Source: Ignavibacteria bacterium (GTDB taxonomy: Bacteria; Bacteroidota; Ignavibacteria; Kapaibacteriales; UBA4661). Taken from it: a stretch of 64,000 nucleotides of DNA. The position numbers and the translations under genes were made by a program. Below, piece after piece: positions 1 to 9,035 of the stretch. The notes under the pieces are model-generated. The model did no database searches. It was not told the DNA's origin and saw only the letters and a program-made list of their open reading frames with translations. The DNA is taken from assembly GCA_014654705.1 (NCBI GenBank), contig JACVZY010000081.1:154021-218020 (forward strand), in the 5' to 3' direction. Each line of letters opens with the position of its first letter. Positions within the stretch are counted from its first letter, which is position 1.

Positions 1-1211
1 GTTCGCAAAAGGTCGTCCAGCGTCTCGCGGCGGCGAATTAAGTGCGCTTTCCCGTTCACGATAAAAACTTCTGCGGGACGCGGGCGCGAGTTATAGTTCG
101 ATGCCATCATAATACCGTATGCGCCGGCATTGTGGAACGCCAAAACATCGCCTTCGCGGATTTCTGCCATCTCTCTGTCCCATGCAAAATTATCCGTCTC
201 GCAGATATAGCCAGCGACGGAGTATGGACGCACTGCGCCATGCGGATTGGAAATATTGGTGATGTGATGATATGCCTTGTAGAACATCGGACGAATGAGG
301 TGATTCAATCCCGTATCTACTCCGGCAAAGGTCGTGGCAGGTGTTTGCTTGACAACGTTCACGCGGGCAAGCAGCATTCCGGCTTCGCTGACAAGATATT
401 TACCTGGCTCAAAACAAACATAAAAACTATTTCCCCGATGCTTCATCTCCTCGTGGCAGAGCACCGCCAGACGGGAACCGAGTTCTTCCACATTTGTCTC
501 ATTGTCGTCCGGTTTATACGGCACTTTGAATCCACCGCCGAAATCGAAAAAACGAAGGGTTTTGAAGCGTCTTCCTGCTTCAAGCAGTATTTGTGCGCCT
601 TGCAGAAAAATATCGGTGTCCACAATTTCCGAGCCGGTGTGCATATGGAGTCCGGCAATGTCCAAGCCGTATTTCTCCTGAACCCGCACAATAGCGTCCA
701 CTTGCGTCATCGAAATACCAAATTTTGAGTTGATGTGTCCCGTCGAAATTTTCTCATTGCCACCCGCCATGATGTGTGGATTGATGCGCACACAGACCGG
801 AACACTGCCGCCGTAGGTTTGACCAAGTTTCTCCAGCATTGGCAAGTTATCTAAATTCAACCGAGCACCAAGAGCAATAGCTTCCTGTACCTCGCTGAAA
901 GAGACATTGTTCGGGGTGTAGAAAATATTATTCGGCTCAAAACCCGCTTTCAAACCCAAATGCAGTTCGTTCAATGATACCGTGTCCAATCCGCCGCCGA
1001 TGCGACGAATAAAACTCAAAATATTGACATTGGTAAGCGCTTTGCAAGCATATTTTATCTCGTGTTCTATCCCCGCAAAGGCAGCATCCAAGCGTTTGTA
1101 CTGACGTTCTATCGTAGCGGCGTCATAGACATAGACAGGAGAGCCAAATTCCTCCACAAGTCGGAGCATATCCACGCCGCCAAGCGTAAAGCGATTATCC
1201 GTAAGAGTCAT
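1..1211 (-). CDS. lysA: Diaminopimelate decarboxylase (3' end beyond window)
   Basis: PLP-dependent decarboxylase that converts meso-diaminopimelate to L-lysine, the last step of lysine biosynthesis, in the cytoplasm. I translated the minus strand from the ATG at 1211 and read about 403 residues before the window edge. The alanine-racemase-type barrel shows the PLP lysine in YACKALTN (near residue 56), the HMHTGSEI motif, the glycine-rich phosphate loop FFDFGGGF and the EPGKYLV motif, then the C-terminal beta domain (CETDNF, GAYGIMMASNYNSRPRP). The reading frame is intact; only a few C-terminal residues are missing. It lies last in a minus-strand run after sppA and an unknown gene, with a 157-bp gap in front, so it may have its own promoter. 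Confidence 0.95.
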   Translation of the reverse strand, partial: MTLTDNRFTLGGVDMLRLVEEFGSPVYVYDAATIERQYKRLDAAFAGIEHEIKYACKALTNVNILSFIRRIGGGLDTVSLNELHLGLKAGFEPNNIFYTPNNVSFSEVQEAIALGARLNLDNLPMLEKLGQTYGGSVPVCVRINPHIMAGGNEKISTGHINSKFGISMTQVDAIVRVQEKYGLDIAGLHMHTGSEIVDTDIFLQGAQILLEAGRRFKTLRFFDFGGGFKVPYKPDDNETNVEELGSRLAVLCHEEMKHRGNSFYVCFEPGKYLVSEAGMLLARVNVVKQTPATTFAGVDTGLNHLIRPMFYKAYHHITNISNPHGAVRPYSVAGYICETDNFAWDREMAEIREGDVLAFHNAGAYGIMMASNYNSRPRPAEVFIVNGKAHLIRRRETLDDLLR

Positions 1212-1368
1212 AGAATGTTGTGCGTAGTGTTGAATGGTGGGTTTTACGTTTTGAGTGAATTGCGCCAAAAAGCTGTTCCTTATTGGCGTTGTAGGGGCTT
1301 GAACTCAGCACTCTACACCCAAAACGTAACGCTTACCAGAATCTTGTCTTCAGGGTGGTTTATCGTTA

Positions 1369-2097
1369 TTATTCGGCTCGGCTAATCTGGGGTTTCATCT
1401 TTGATACCACATCCTTTATTGTTGCCGATACCAAGCCGTCAATGATATTGTCCAACTCTTTGAAGTCCGGCTGCTTAATATTGACCATGCGGAAGAGAAT
1501 ATCGACCCCTAGAACATCGTAGCAGTCGCGTAGTTTCTTATTGTCCGGTGAAAGAATCCACAGTGCCGGACGAGTGTGAACGTGCTTGAGTGTGGAATTA
1601 CCGTCGTGTTCATAAAAGAGCGCAAATTTTTTGCCTTTGAACTCCGTCACATACACGGGACTTGTCAGCGTGTCTGGTTCAATACCAAGCGGTTCTGGCT
1701 GCTCTTCGCGCCATTCGACCTTGCGCTTTTTGGTGTCAATCGCCAGCGCTTCGACGACTTTATCCAGTTGCATTGCCACAGCACTGCGCGTATAAACCTT
1801 GATGATTGCATACAATTCTTCCATACCGGGCGTGTTCGGGAAGTCATCAATAATAGCGCCTTCCTCGTTTACGAGTTGCATTCGCATTATTGTTTCGCTG
1901 TCCGGCTTGAAAGGAGGCAGGCGCTCTTCGTAGAACAAGATATTGCGGTCTTTGTAACGGGTAAAAACCGGTTTTTCCACGATACTATCCGGCTCAAGCG
2001 CCGGATATTTGCTGATTTCGTGTACTTCCCATGCTATCTTTTTCTCACGAGTAAGCTCTATAAGCGTCTGCATGACTTGGAGATACATCAAGTCCAT
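1369..2097 (-). CDS. Unknown protein with two internal repeats
   Basis: I do not recognise the family. The protein is 242 residues from the ATG at 2097 (a TTG lies three codons upstream), with no signal peptide or membrane segment, so it is probably cytoplasmic. It is built from two halves that resemble each other. Residues about 6-100 contain KKIAWEVHE, ALEPDSIVEKPVFTRYKDRNI and LFYEE. Residues about 110-207 contain KKRKVEWREE, GIEPDTLTSPVYVTEFKGKKF and LFYEH. In both, a K-x-W-E strand is followed by a hydrophobic 'P-V-[FY]-x-T/R-x-[YF]-K' strand and an LFYE motif, so this is a duplicated small alpha/beta or beta-rich module. It lies 46 bp downstream of sppA in the same direction and is probably cotranscribed with it. 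Confidence 0.8.
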   Translation of the reverse strand: MDLMYLQVMQTLIELTREKKIAWEVHEISKYPALEPDSIVEKPVFTRYKDRNILFYEERLPPFKPDSETIMRMQLVNEEGAIIDDFPNTPGMEELYAIIKVYTRSAVAMQLDKVVEALAIDTKKRKVEWREEQPEPLGIEPDTLTSPVYVTEFKGKKFALFYEHDGNSTLKHVHTRPALWILSPDNKKLRDCYDVLGVDILFRMVNIKQPDFKELDNIIDGLVSATIKDVVSKMKPQISRAE

Positions 2098-2143
2098 TGT
2101 GGGCAAAGAAAAAGTGAAACTTTAGTGGTAGCCGATAGTTAGA

Positions 2144-4240
2144 TTATCGTATGTCGGGGATATTCGGCAGTGCCATCAGCACGCGCTCTTGCGGGTTCAT
2201 CGATGCAAGTTCGTAGAGGTAGAGACAGTGCTGACGGACGCTTTCAGACAGCGCCTTCCAGAACGGATTTTTTGCCACCATTTCCGCATCCACTCGTGCA
2301 CGGAGTTTTTCCAGCGTTGTTTTGGTAGCGGCTTCTTCGTCATCATCATCGTTCAGGAGCCGCTTGAAAATACGTTCATAGCGGTTTGACTCATTGGAAG
2401 GGTAACGACGAATCGAAACGCGCTGCCCGTCGGGAATACCAATACGTCGCTTGGCAATGCCAATGGCGGTGTACAGCCCACCTAGTGTATCGACAAGCCC
2501 TTTATCAAGAGCCGCAGCGCCTGTCCAAACACGACCTTTCGCAACAGACCGCGTTTCCTCGAAAGATTTGTGGCGGCTTTCGGAGACGCGCTGCACGAAG
2601 CGCTGGTAAATTTTTGAACTTTGGTCGTGAATACGTTTTTTGTTTGCATCTGTGAGGCGGAGCGCGGGGTCATAGTCAATAGCTGCTGGCGACGTTGTGA
2701 CGGTGTCCACCGTAACGCCGATTTTTTCAAGCATCTGTGTTGCGTTGGGAAGCAGCAAAAGGACGCCAATGGAGCCGGTGATGGTGTTCGGATGGGCAAT
2801 AATTGTATCGCATGCCATTGCCATATAATATCCGCCGGAAGCTGCTACGTCGCTCATAGAAGCATAGACAGGCTTTTCTTTTGCGGTCTTGCGGATCTCT
2901 TCCCACATTTCATCGGACGCAAATACGGAACCGCCCGGAGAGTCAATCCGCAGGATTATTGCTTTCACTTTCTTGTTCTCACGCGCCTTGCGAAGGTCTC
3001 TATTGAAAGCGCCCGATACAATTTGCCCGTCATCGTCGCCGGAGGAAACAATCGTACCCGAGGAGAAAATAATAGCAATTTGTTTGTCTTTGCTGACGTT
3101 CTCATCGTCCGCCGTTGCCGCGTAGGAATCGCTGTTGACATAACGCCCGATACCGACAAGGCGCAACTTCCCGGCAGTATCGTCATCATCGTTATCTTTT
3201 GATTTTTTGCCGCCTTTCGACTTCTCACTATCCTTCGATTTTTCGCTATTTTTCGACTTTTTATCACTTTTGCTTTCGGTTGCGGCTGTTGCCGAATCCG
3301 CCTGTTTTTTATCTGCTTCCGCTATTTCTTCGGATTGAGCGGAGTACGCCCGTAGCTTGAGCGCTTCTTTGACGGCATTTTTTGAACGAATGCCATCAAT
3401 AAACCCAAGCGCCAAAAGTGAATCGGCGGTGTAAACTCCGCGCTGCAAGACGCTTTCAACCGCAGAGGTTTTCATAGAACGGCTTTGAGCTACAACGTTC
3501 ACAAAATCCTTGGAGCGCTGTTGCAACAGCTCACGAAGTTCCTGCTTCGCCGGATCGCTGTATTGAGTGCGGCTGTACGGCTCAACGGCGGATTTGAACT
3601 CTTCAAATTGTTCTACATAAAAATCAACCCCAATTTTCTCCAATGTTCCTTTGAAAAACACACCCATTGCGCTGAAACCGTTCATCTCAAGTAATCCTTC
3701 GGTCGGCATAAAAATAGAATCGGCGACCGACGCGGTGTAATAATCACGCTCTGCACCGTAATCCAAGTGTGCATAGATAAATTTGCCCGATGTTTTGAAA
3801 TCTTCCAGCGCAGCGCGTATTTCCGCAAGTTTTGCCCCGCCGGCTCGAATACCGCCGTCAAGGAAAATACCGGTAATATTTTCGTCATTTTTTGCACGCC
3901 GAATACCAGAGAGCATTTCGTAAAAACTCGGCGCGGTTTCGGTATTGGAAAAGAATGCAAGCGGATCGTCGCTGACGCGCTCTTCGACTGCACCAGCGAG
4001 CTTGATGTGCAGCACTGAGTGTTCTTTCACGCTTGCCGTTTTTTTATTGTCGAATGCACTGCTAATAGAGACAATCACGCCTGCAATAAGAGCAAAGAAG
4101 CCGAAAATGATAACTAAAAATATCAAAAGCGGAATCCACCACCGCGAACGACGACGTTCATATGGCTCGTAACGCGGATAGCGAGGGTATTGCGGGTTGT
4201 GCGATGGGTCTTGAGAGTAGGGGGTGTTGGGGGTGTCCAT
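2144..4240 (-). CDS. sppA: Signal peptide peptidase SppA, 67K (long) type
   Basis: Membrane-bound serine protease that degrades cleaved signal peptides. From the ATG at 4240 (the GTG five codons upstream is less likely) it has 698 residues: a Pro/Tyr-rich cytoplasmic tail, one transmembrane segment at about 34-61, and two tandem ClpP-like S49 domains. The Ser/Lys dyad is split between the domains as in E. coli SppA: Lys216 in FEEFKSAVEP of the first domain and Ser468 in AASGGYY of the second. A highly charged Lys/Ser/Asp-rich linker of about 45 residues (about 312-356) separates the domains and makes the Lys-Ser distance about 50 residues longer than in E. coli. It is divergent from crcB, and the unknown gene at 1369 follows 46 bp after its stop. 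Confidence 0.93.
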   Translation of the reverse strand: MDTPNTPYSQDPSHNPQYPRYPRYEPYERRRSRWWIPLLIFLVIIFGFFALIAGVIVSISSAFDNKKTASVKEHSVLHIKLAGAVEERVSDDPLAFFSNTETAPSFYEMLSGIRRAKNDENITGIFLDGGIRAGGAKLAEIRAALEDFKTSGKFIYAHLDYGAERDYYTASVADSIFMPTEGLLEMNGFSAMGVFFKGTLEKIGVDFYVEQFEEFKSAVEPYSRTQYSDPAKQELRELLQQRSKDFVNVVAQSRSMKTSAVESVLQRGVYTADSLLALGFIDGIRSKNAVKEALKLRAYSAQSEEIAEADKKQADSATAATESKSDKKSKNSEKSKDSEKSKGGKKSKDNDDDDTAGKLRLVGIGRYVNSDSYAATADDENVSKDKQIAIIFSSGTIVSSGDDDGQIVSGAFNRDLRKARENKKVKAIILRIDSPGGSVFASDEMWEEIRKTAKEKPVYASMSDVAASGGYYMAMACDTIIAHPNTITGSIGVLLLLPNATQMLEKIGVTVDTVTTSPAAIDYDPALRLTDANKKRIHDQSSKIYQRFVQRVSESRHKSFEETRSVAKGRVWTGAAALDKGLVDTLGGLYTAIGIAKRRIGIPDGQRVSIRRYPSNESNRYERIFKRLLNDDDDEEAATKTTLEKLRARVDAEMVAKNPFWKALSESVRQHCLYLYELASMNPQERVLMALPNIPDIR

Positions 4241-4462
4241 AGTAGTAGCTAACACAGTTGAGGTTAAAGAACAGTAGGCTTATAACCACGAATCCGAAGA
4301 TGTATGGCGCGAAACCAATGTTCTGCACGTGGCTTCTCCACGTTGAACGGTAGTTTTCTGGCAAAGTTACGCGGAAAATTGAAAGTACAAAGTAAAAAGT
4401 AGCGAAAAGTGTTGTAACTTCAGTTTTTCGGTACATTATTTTGACCATTTTCTGCAATAGTC

Positions 4463-4867
4463 ATGCCTTCATTCCTGAACATAGTCCTCGTTTTTCTGGG
4501 TGGCGGAGTGGGAAGTGTGCTTCGCTTTCTCGTCTCGGTGCTTGTTGTGAATCGCATTGGTACGTCATTTCCTTTTGCCACGCTTGGCATTAATGTTGCG
4601 GGGTCGCTCTGCATCGGTGTTGTAGTGGCGCTTGCCGGGGAGCGCCTCAGTGTACTTTCCGAATCTGCCCGATTTTTCTTAGCAGTGGGTTTTTGTGGGG
4701 GCTTCACCACGTTTTCCACGTTTTCGCTGGAGTCGTTGACTATACTTCAATCGGGGCGACCACTGCTTGCGTTTGTGTATGTTCTTTTGAGCGTGTGCCT
4801 TTGCGTCATCGGCACAGCATCTGGCTTGGGGCTGACGTACTGGTGGTGGAAGCGGATGGGAGTGTAG
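4463..4867 (+). CDS. crcB: Fluoride channel CrcB/FluC
   Basis: Small inner-membrane channel of 134 residues that exports fluoride as a dual-topology dimer. Four hydrophobic segments are visible. The family motifs are present: GGGVGSVLRF near the N-terminus, GINVAGSLCIG in helix 2, and GFCGGFTTFSTFSLE in helix 3, which carries the Phe and Ser/Thr residues of the fluoride pathway and the break that holds the central Na+ site. It is divergent from sppA across about 220 bp. I looked there for the fluoride riboswitch that often precedes crcB and did not see its conserved core. Confidence 0.95.
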   Translation: MPSFLNIVLVFLGGGVGSVLRFLVSVLVVNRIGTSFPFATLGINVAGSLCIGVVVALAGERLSVLSESARFFLAVGFCGGFTTFSTFSLESLTILQSGRPLLAFVYVLLSVCLCVIGTASGLGLTYWWWKRMGV

Positions 4868-4942
4868 GCGATATGCAGCAGCGTGCAATCTGCAAATTCT
4901 CCCAAAACTACCTTTCAGTCCAGCACTCAAATAGTCTGGCGC

Positions 4943-5989
4943 TCAAAAGGTATCACTTTTGCTGTACGCACGCAGCAAGGGCGCTACCCGTGTGCCGAGT
5001 AATTCTATGGATTTCATGAGTTTGTCGTGTGGCAAGGACGCAATATCCATCTGAAACGTAATACGCGAAATACCGCCCAAAGCCTTGCTATGTCTGATAA
5101 TTCTCTCGGCTATCTCTTCGGGGTCGCCGACTAAGATTGCACCTAGCGAGGTCGTTTGGGCGTCGAAATGCTCACGTGTTACAGCCGACCAGCCGCGTTC
5201 TTTACCAATAGAACTAAAAGATTGTGCATAGCCGGGGAAAAACTCATCTGTGGCTTCCTGCCTTGTCTTGGCAACATAGCCCAACGAGTGCAAACCAACT
5301 TTTAGTTGTTCCGCCGGATGCCCTGCTTTTCTGCCCGCTTCTTTGTACAAGTCCACCAACGGGCGAAAACGATGCGTCTCTCCGCCAATCACCGCCACCA
5401 TAAGGGGCAGCCCCAGTAATCCCGCACGAGCAAACGAAGCAGGCGTGCCGCCGACACCTATCCAAATGGGTAGTGGGTTTTGCAAGGGGCGTGGGTACAC
5501 ACCTTGCCCAGTGAGAGCCGGACGAAATTGACCAGACCAGTGAACGTGTTCATTCTCTCGCAAGGTGAGCAGCAGGTCAAGTTTTTCGGTAAAAAGTTCG
5601 TCGTAATCCTGAAGATTCAAGCCAAAAAGCGGGAATGCCTCTATGAATGAGCCACGCCCGACGACCATTTCAATACGTCCTTTGGAAATAAGATCCAGCG
5701 TTGCAAAGTTTTGAAACACACGTACCGGATCGGCTGCACTCAGCACCGTAACAGCACTGGTGAGACGAATATTTTTTGTTCGTGCGGCGGCGGCGGCAAG
5801 AATCACGGCGGGTGCAGAATCCAGAAATTCTTTTCGATGATGCTCGCCAATACCGAATACATCCAGCCCCACACTATCGGCAAATTCGATGCGCTCAAGA
5901 ATCTGACTCATGGCATCGACGGCACTTAGTGTAACGCCGGAGCCATTATCGAAGAGTGCGGAGACGAAACTGTCAATTCCTATTTCCAT
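4943..5989 (-). CDS. LLM-class flavin-dependent monooxygenase
   Basis: Bacterial luciferase-like TIM-barrel oxidoreductase, 348 residues, cytoplasmic, using reduced FMN or F420. Supporting motifs are the GIGEHHRKEF segment near residue 46 (the EHH signature of the family), the strand LTSAVTVLSAADPVRVFQNFATLDLIS, GRIEMVVGRGS and the PLPIWIGVGGTPAS strand. The C-terminal ILVGDPEEIAERI is the usual final helix region. The substrate cannot be read from sequence. It converges on crcB with 75 bp between stops, and its 5' side is separated from tRNA-Ser by a terminator, so it is probably monocistronic. Confidence 0.9.
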   Translation of the reverse strand: MEIGIDSFVSALFDNGSGVTLSAVDAMSQILERIEFADSVGLDVFGIGEHHRKEFLDSAPAVILAAAAARTKNIRLTSAVTVLSAADPVRVFQNFATLDLISKGRIEMVVGRGSFIEAFPLFGLNLQDYDELFTEKLDLLLTLRENEHVHWSGQFRPALTGQGVYPRPLQNPLPIWIGVGGTPASFARAGLLGLPLMVAVIGGETHRFRPLVDLYKEAGRKAGHPAEQLKVGLHSLGYVAKTRQEATDEFFPGYAQSFSSIGKERGWSAVTREHFDAQTTSLGAILVGDPEEIAERIIRHSKALGGISRITFQMDIASLPHDKLMKSIELLGTRVAPLLRAYSKSDTF

Positions 5990-6013
5990 AGCCTATTGTG
6001 ATAAAATTTGGAG

Positions 6014-6051
6014 CAAAAAAAGCGGCTCAAAACACGTTGTTTCAAGCCGCT
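6014..6051 (-). terminator. Intrinsic terminator after tRNA-Ser
   Basis: On the minus strand the 7-bp stem AGCGGCT/AGCCGCT at 6051-6045 and 6027-6021 is extended by a partly paired AAAC/GTTT region and is followed directly by a run of seven T. It starts four bases past the tRNA 3' end, so it ends the tRNA transcript and insulates the monooxygenase gene downstream. Confidence 0.85.
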
Positions 6052-6054
6052 TCG

Positions 6055-6143
6055 CGGAGAGAGAGGGATTCGAACCCTCGGTAATGCTTGCGCAGTACGA
6101 CGGTTTAGCAAACCGTTGGTTTCAGCCACTCACCCATCTCTCC
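6055..6143 (-). tRNA. tRNA-Ser (anticodon GCT)
   Basis: Folded by eye on the minus strand: acceptor stem GGAGAGA/TCTCTCC with discriminator G, a serine-type D arm (TGGGTGAGTGGCTGA), anticodon stem ACGGT/ACCGT with loop TTGCTAA (anticodon GCT, reading AGC/AGU), a long class II variable arm pairing GTAcTGC with GCAtTAC, and T arm GAGGG-TTCGAAT-CCCTC. The length is 89 nt. CCA is not encoded. Confidence 0.97.
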
Positions 6144-6180
6144 GGGAGTGCGAAACGCTTGTAATGTGCATTACAGTTCG

Positions 6181-6212
6181 CCAATTTAGCTGTTTTTGCT
6201 ACTCTGTGCAAG
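6181..6212 (-). promoter_or_regulatory. Candidate Bacteroidota-type promoter of tRNA-Ser
   Basis: On the minus strand CTTG (6212-6209) and TAAATTGG (6188-6181) are separated by 20 nt, close to TTTG-N19/20-TAnnTTTG. Transcription would start near 6177, giving a leader of about 34 nt. That leader holds an inverted repeat GTAATG-TG-CATTAC (6161-6174). Confidence 0.5.
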
Positions 6213-6427
6213 AAAATTTTTACTGCCGTACGGAAGAATTTTTCATACCACGCAAAACTTTGTTTCACTTTGCCGTAAAGAATCACTAGATTTGGTAGTC
6301 TTTCGCTTCACACTACTGCTTCAGAGTGTGTTTCGGTGCATCGTCCTAGACAGCACAGCATCTCCAGACTGATTCGGAATTATTTCTCGTTCATTTCTCG
6401 GACAACACCTCGTACAAACTCAACGCT

Positions 6428-7774
6428 ATGCCGCCGCTTACGTTCACATCGCCCGCAACGCTCCACGAGATTCTCGAAGAACTCTATACGCTTCGCCGTT
6501 TTCATGCGACCGCAGGCTTGCATCGTATTCAGTCTTTACTTGAGGCACTCGGCAAACCTCACAACCGTTTCCCGTCTATTCATATCGCCGGAACAAACGG
6601 CAAAGGCACGGTTTCATCGGTGCTGGCATCGGTGCTGCGTGAGGCGGGCTTTACCGTTGGTCTTTACACTTCGCCACATATTTTGCGGTTCAATGAGCGC
6701 ATTCGCGTGAATGGCGAGGAAGTCAGTGATGAGGATTTGTACAGTCTGGTTCAGACTATCATGCCGCTTGTTGTTGCGGAAAATGCAACGTTTTTTGAAG
6801 CCGCTACCGCACTTGCTTTTCAGCATTTTGCCGCACGAAACGTGGACATAGCCATTATCGAAACCGGACTGGGCGGGCGCTTGGATGCTACCAACATTTT
6901 AACCGCAGAAAACGTGCTGGCTACAGCAATTACCTCTATTGACTACGACCACACCGAATATCTTGGCGATACGCTTCCCGAAATTGCCTCCGAAAAAGCC
7001 GGAATTATGAAGCAGAATGTGCCGTGTGTCATCGCGGAATCGCGCCCAAGCCTTCGCGCAACATTTGAAGACTATGCAGAGCGTCACAAAGCAGATATAC
7101 TCTTTCTTGACGATGAGTACAGCGTCTTAATACAACAATGTAAGCCTGATTTTTCCATGACCGTCAGTCTTACTTCGCCGCAGGGAACGCTCCACACGGT
7201 GGAATCACGCCTCTGCGGAACACATCAAGCGCACAATATTCTTACTGCTTTTGCTGTTCTCGACCGTATTGGCGTAAACTTTCGCACCACACCAGACCAC
7301 TTTCGAAGCGGCTTGCAGAGCATTACGGCAAATAGCGGTCTGCGTGGACGCATTGAACTTCTGAGCGCAAGCCCGGTTGTGGTGATGGATGTGGCGCATA
7401 ATCCTGCCGGAATGACGATGCTCATTCAAACGCTCGAACGCTGTGGGTATGCGGATGTGCGCTGGAACGCTCTTTTTGCAGCAATGCAGGACAAACAAAT
7501 GGATGCAATGCTCGCCACGCTTGCGCCCGTTCTTCGGCGCTTGCACGTTCCCACGCTCAGCTTCCCCCGCGCCCGTACTGCGCGCGATATTGTGCATGAA
7601 GCTTCTCGTTTCGGCATCGTCGCCGAAGAATACCCATCCGTAGCGGATGCTTGCGAAAGAGTCTTCGCCACGAACGAGCCAACACTTATCGTCGGTTCGT
7701 TCCACTTAGCGGAAGATGTTTTGCGCTGGTGGGAGGCGCATTCGGCGGAAATTATATCGGTCAATAGCTTGTAA
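6428..7774 (+). CDS. folC: Folylpolyglutamate synthase / dihydrofolate synthase
   Basis: Mur-ligase-family enzyme of 448 residues that adds glutamate to dihydropteroate and/or to folates in the cytoplasm. The ATP P-loop is HIAGTNGKGTVSS (residues 52-64). The family motif LYTSPHILRFNERI follows, then the ETGLGGRLDATN segment and the TSIDYDHTEYLGDT strand with the Mg-binding His/Asp. KAGIMKQ holds the lysine that is carbamylated in this family. The C-terminal domain has VMDVAHNPAGM and ends in VGSFHLAEDVL. The ATG at 6428 gives the normal N-terminus. There is no folP or accD beside it. The gene stands alone between tRNA-Ser and the hydrolase, whose own promoter appears to lie downstream. Confidence 0.95.
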   Translation: MPPLTFTSPATLHEILEELYTLRRFHATAGLHRIQSLLEALGKPHNRFPSIHIAGTNGKGTVSSVLASVLREAGFTVGLYTSPHILRFNERIRVNGEEVSDEDLYSLVQTIMPLVVAENATFFEAATALAFQHFAARNVDIAIIETGLGGRLDATNILTAENVLATAITSIDYDHTEYLGDTLPEIASEKAGIMKQNVPCVIAESRPSLRATFEDYAERHKADILFLDDEYSVLIQQCKPDFSMTVSLTSPQGTLHTVESRLCGTHQAHNILTAFAVLDRIGVNFRTTPDHFRSGLQSITANSGLRGRIELLSASPVVVMDVAHNPAGMTMLIQTLERCGYADVRWNALFAAMQDKQMDAMLATLAPVLRRLHVPTLSFPRARTARDIVHEASRFGIVAEEYPSVADACERVFATNEPTLIVGSFHLAEDVLRWWEAHSAEIISVNSL

Positions 7775-7820
7775 TAGCACTGGTTTGGTAAGGGAAGTCT
7801 TGGTTTACAAATGTTTAACC

Positions 7821-7850
7821 TTGATTTGAGGAAAGTTTTTCGTATCTTGC
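7821..7850 (+). promoter_or_regulatory. Candidate promoter of the alpha/beta hydrolase
   Basis: TTG at 7821-7823, a 19-nt spacer, then TATCTTGC at 7843-7850, resembling TTTG-N19-TAnnTTTG. Transcription would begin near 7855, too close to the ATG at 7862. This favours the ATG at 7919 as the true start of the downstream gene. Confidence 0.4.
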
Positions 7851-7918
7851 TTTTATAGTTGATGTATCAACTATTTATATCTCCACAATCAAGACTTTAT
7901 TCACAATCAGTATATTCT

Positions 7919-9010
7919 ATGAAATCACGATTTGTAGCGTTTTTCAAGCGTATTGGGCAGCGTATTGGGCGTGTCAAGAAAAAAAAATCGGTCTTTGTAA
8001 CGCCTCAACCCGCACTCACGGCGGCTCCACAACCCTTGCTCTTGGAAGCGGCAAAAGTATTTTATGACGAAACTGAGGTTCTCTCCGGCAACATTCGCAT
8101 TCACGTCGGGCGCTGGAACGTTGTCGGCGCAAAGCAGACAGTACTCCTCATTCACGGGCTTTCGGCGAATCATATGTGCTGGAAGGTGATGGGGGAATTT
8201 TTGCAGCAGCAGGGCATAAACGTTGTGGCGGTGGACTTGCGCGGTCGCGGTCGCTCCGACAAGCCTCGTGGCGATTATGGCACAAAAGCGCATATTCCCG
8301 ATATGTGTGCGGTCATTGAGCAGCTTGGGCTAAACGCGCCCGGACGCGAAAAGCCGATTGTCATTGGGCATTCGCTTGGTGCGGCAGTGGGCATGGTACT
8401 GGCATGGAAACATCCCGAATACGTCGGCAAACTCGTGCTGATGGATGCCGGAGCGCCGATTAGCCCCATTAACGCGCTCAAAGCATATTTCACGATTCGC
8501 TCGTCGGTGCAGCGTCTCGGGACGGTCTATCCAAGCGCAGAGGCATATATTGAGCGCATGAAGGAAATTCCCATGCTTCAGCCCTGGGAGGAAGTGATAG
8601 AAGAATATGTTCGCTACGACCTTGAGGATGTGGGCGAAGGGCGCGTCCGTTCTAGCGTTCCGCCCTATGTGGTGGAAGCGGAATACAATAGCATCGGCAG
8701 TTCACTCAGCATCGGCACTATTTTCAAGAATAATCTCCTGCACCCCTTGAAGCAGATTCGTCGTGTGATTGACAGTGAAATTTTGCATTTCCGCTATTCC
8801 GAACTCCGAATGCCCGTGCTGGCTATCGGAGCGGGCGCATACAATCTGCGTCCGGGCGACGAAATCTTGCCGCCGAAGGGCTTAGAATTTTTGAAAAACC
8901 ATATTCCCAACTGCACGACGCACACCGTCGAGGGCGCAAACCACTACACGCTTATCTTCGGGAAATTCCCCGACCGCGACGCGGCGATACTTGATTTTAT
9001 CAATCGGTGA
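7919..9010 (+). CDS. Alpha/beta-fold hydrolase
   Basis: Hydrolase of about 363 residues from the ATG at 7919; an in-frame ATG at 7862 exists but lies next to the predicted transcription start. The N-terminus is strongly basic (KRIGQRIGRVKKKK) and Pro/Ala-rich for about 45 residues, without a clear signal peptide. The catalytic domain has the oxyanion motif LLIHGLSANHMCW, DLRGRGRSDKP and nucleophile elbow VIGHSLGAAVG (Ser152). A probable acid lies in the strand around AIGAGAYNLRPGDE, and the catalytic His in EGANHYTLIFG. The large lid insertion (YPSAEAYIERMKEIPMLQPW) is typical of the epoxide hydrolase/haloperoxidase-like group. The substrate is unknown. Confidence 0.88.
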   Translation: MKSRFVAFFKRIGQRIGRVKKKKSVFVTPQPALTAAPQPLLLEAAKVFYDETEVLSGNIRIHVGRWNVVGAKQTVLLIHGLSANHMCWKVMGEFLQQQGINVVAVDLRGRGRSDKPRGDYGTKAHIPDMCAVIEQLGLNAPGREKPIVIGHSLGAAVGMVLAWKHPEYVGKLVLMDAGAPISPINALKAYFTIRSSVQRLGTVYPSAEAYIERMKEIPMLQPWEEVIEEYVRYDLEDVGEGRVRSSVPPYVVEAEYNSIGSSLSIGTIFKNNLLHPLKQIRRVIDSEILHFRYSELRMPVLAIGAGAYNLRPGDEILPPKGLEFLKNHIPNCTTHTVEGANHYTLIFGKFPDRDAAILDFINR

Positions 9011-9035
9011 GGAATATCTCCGCATAGGTACTCAC

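Noticed and set aside
42..728. Plus-strand open frame of 228 codons
   Set aside because: It is antisense to lysA, whose minus-strand translation has all family motifs.
4256..4462. Possible fluoride riboswitch upstream of crcB
   Set aside because: The conserved core of the crcB motif could not be found in this spacer.
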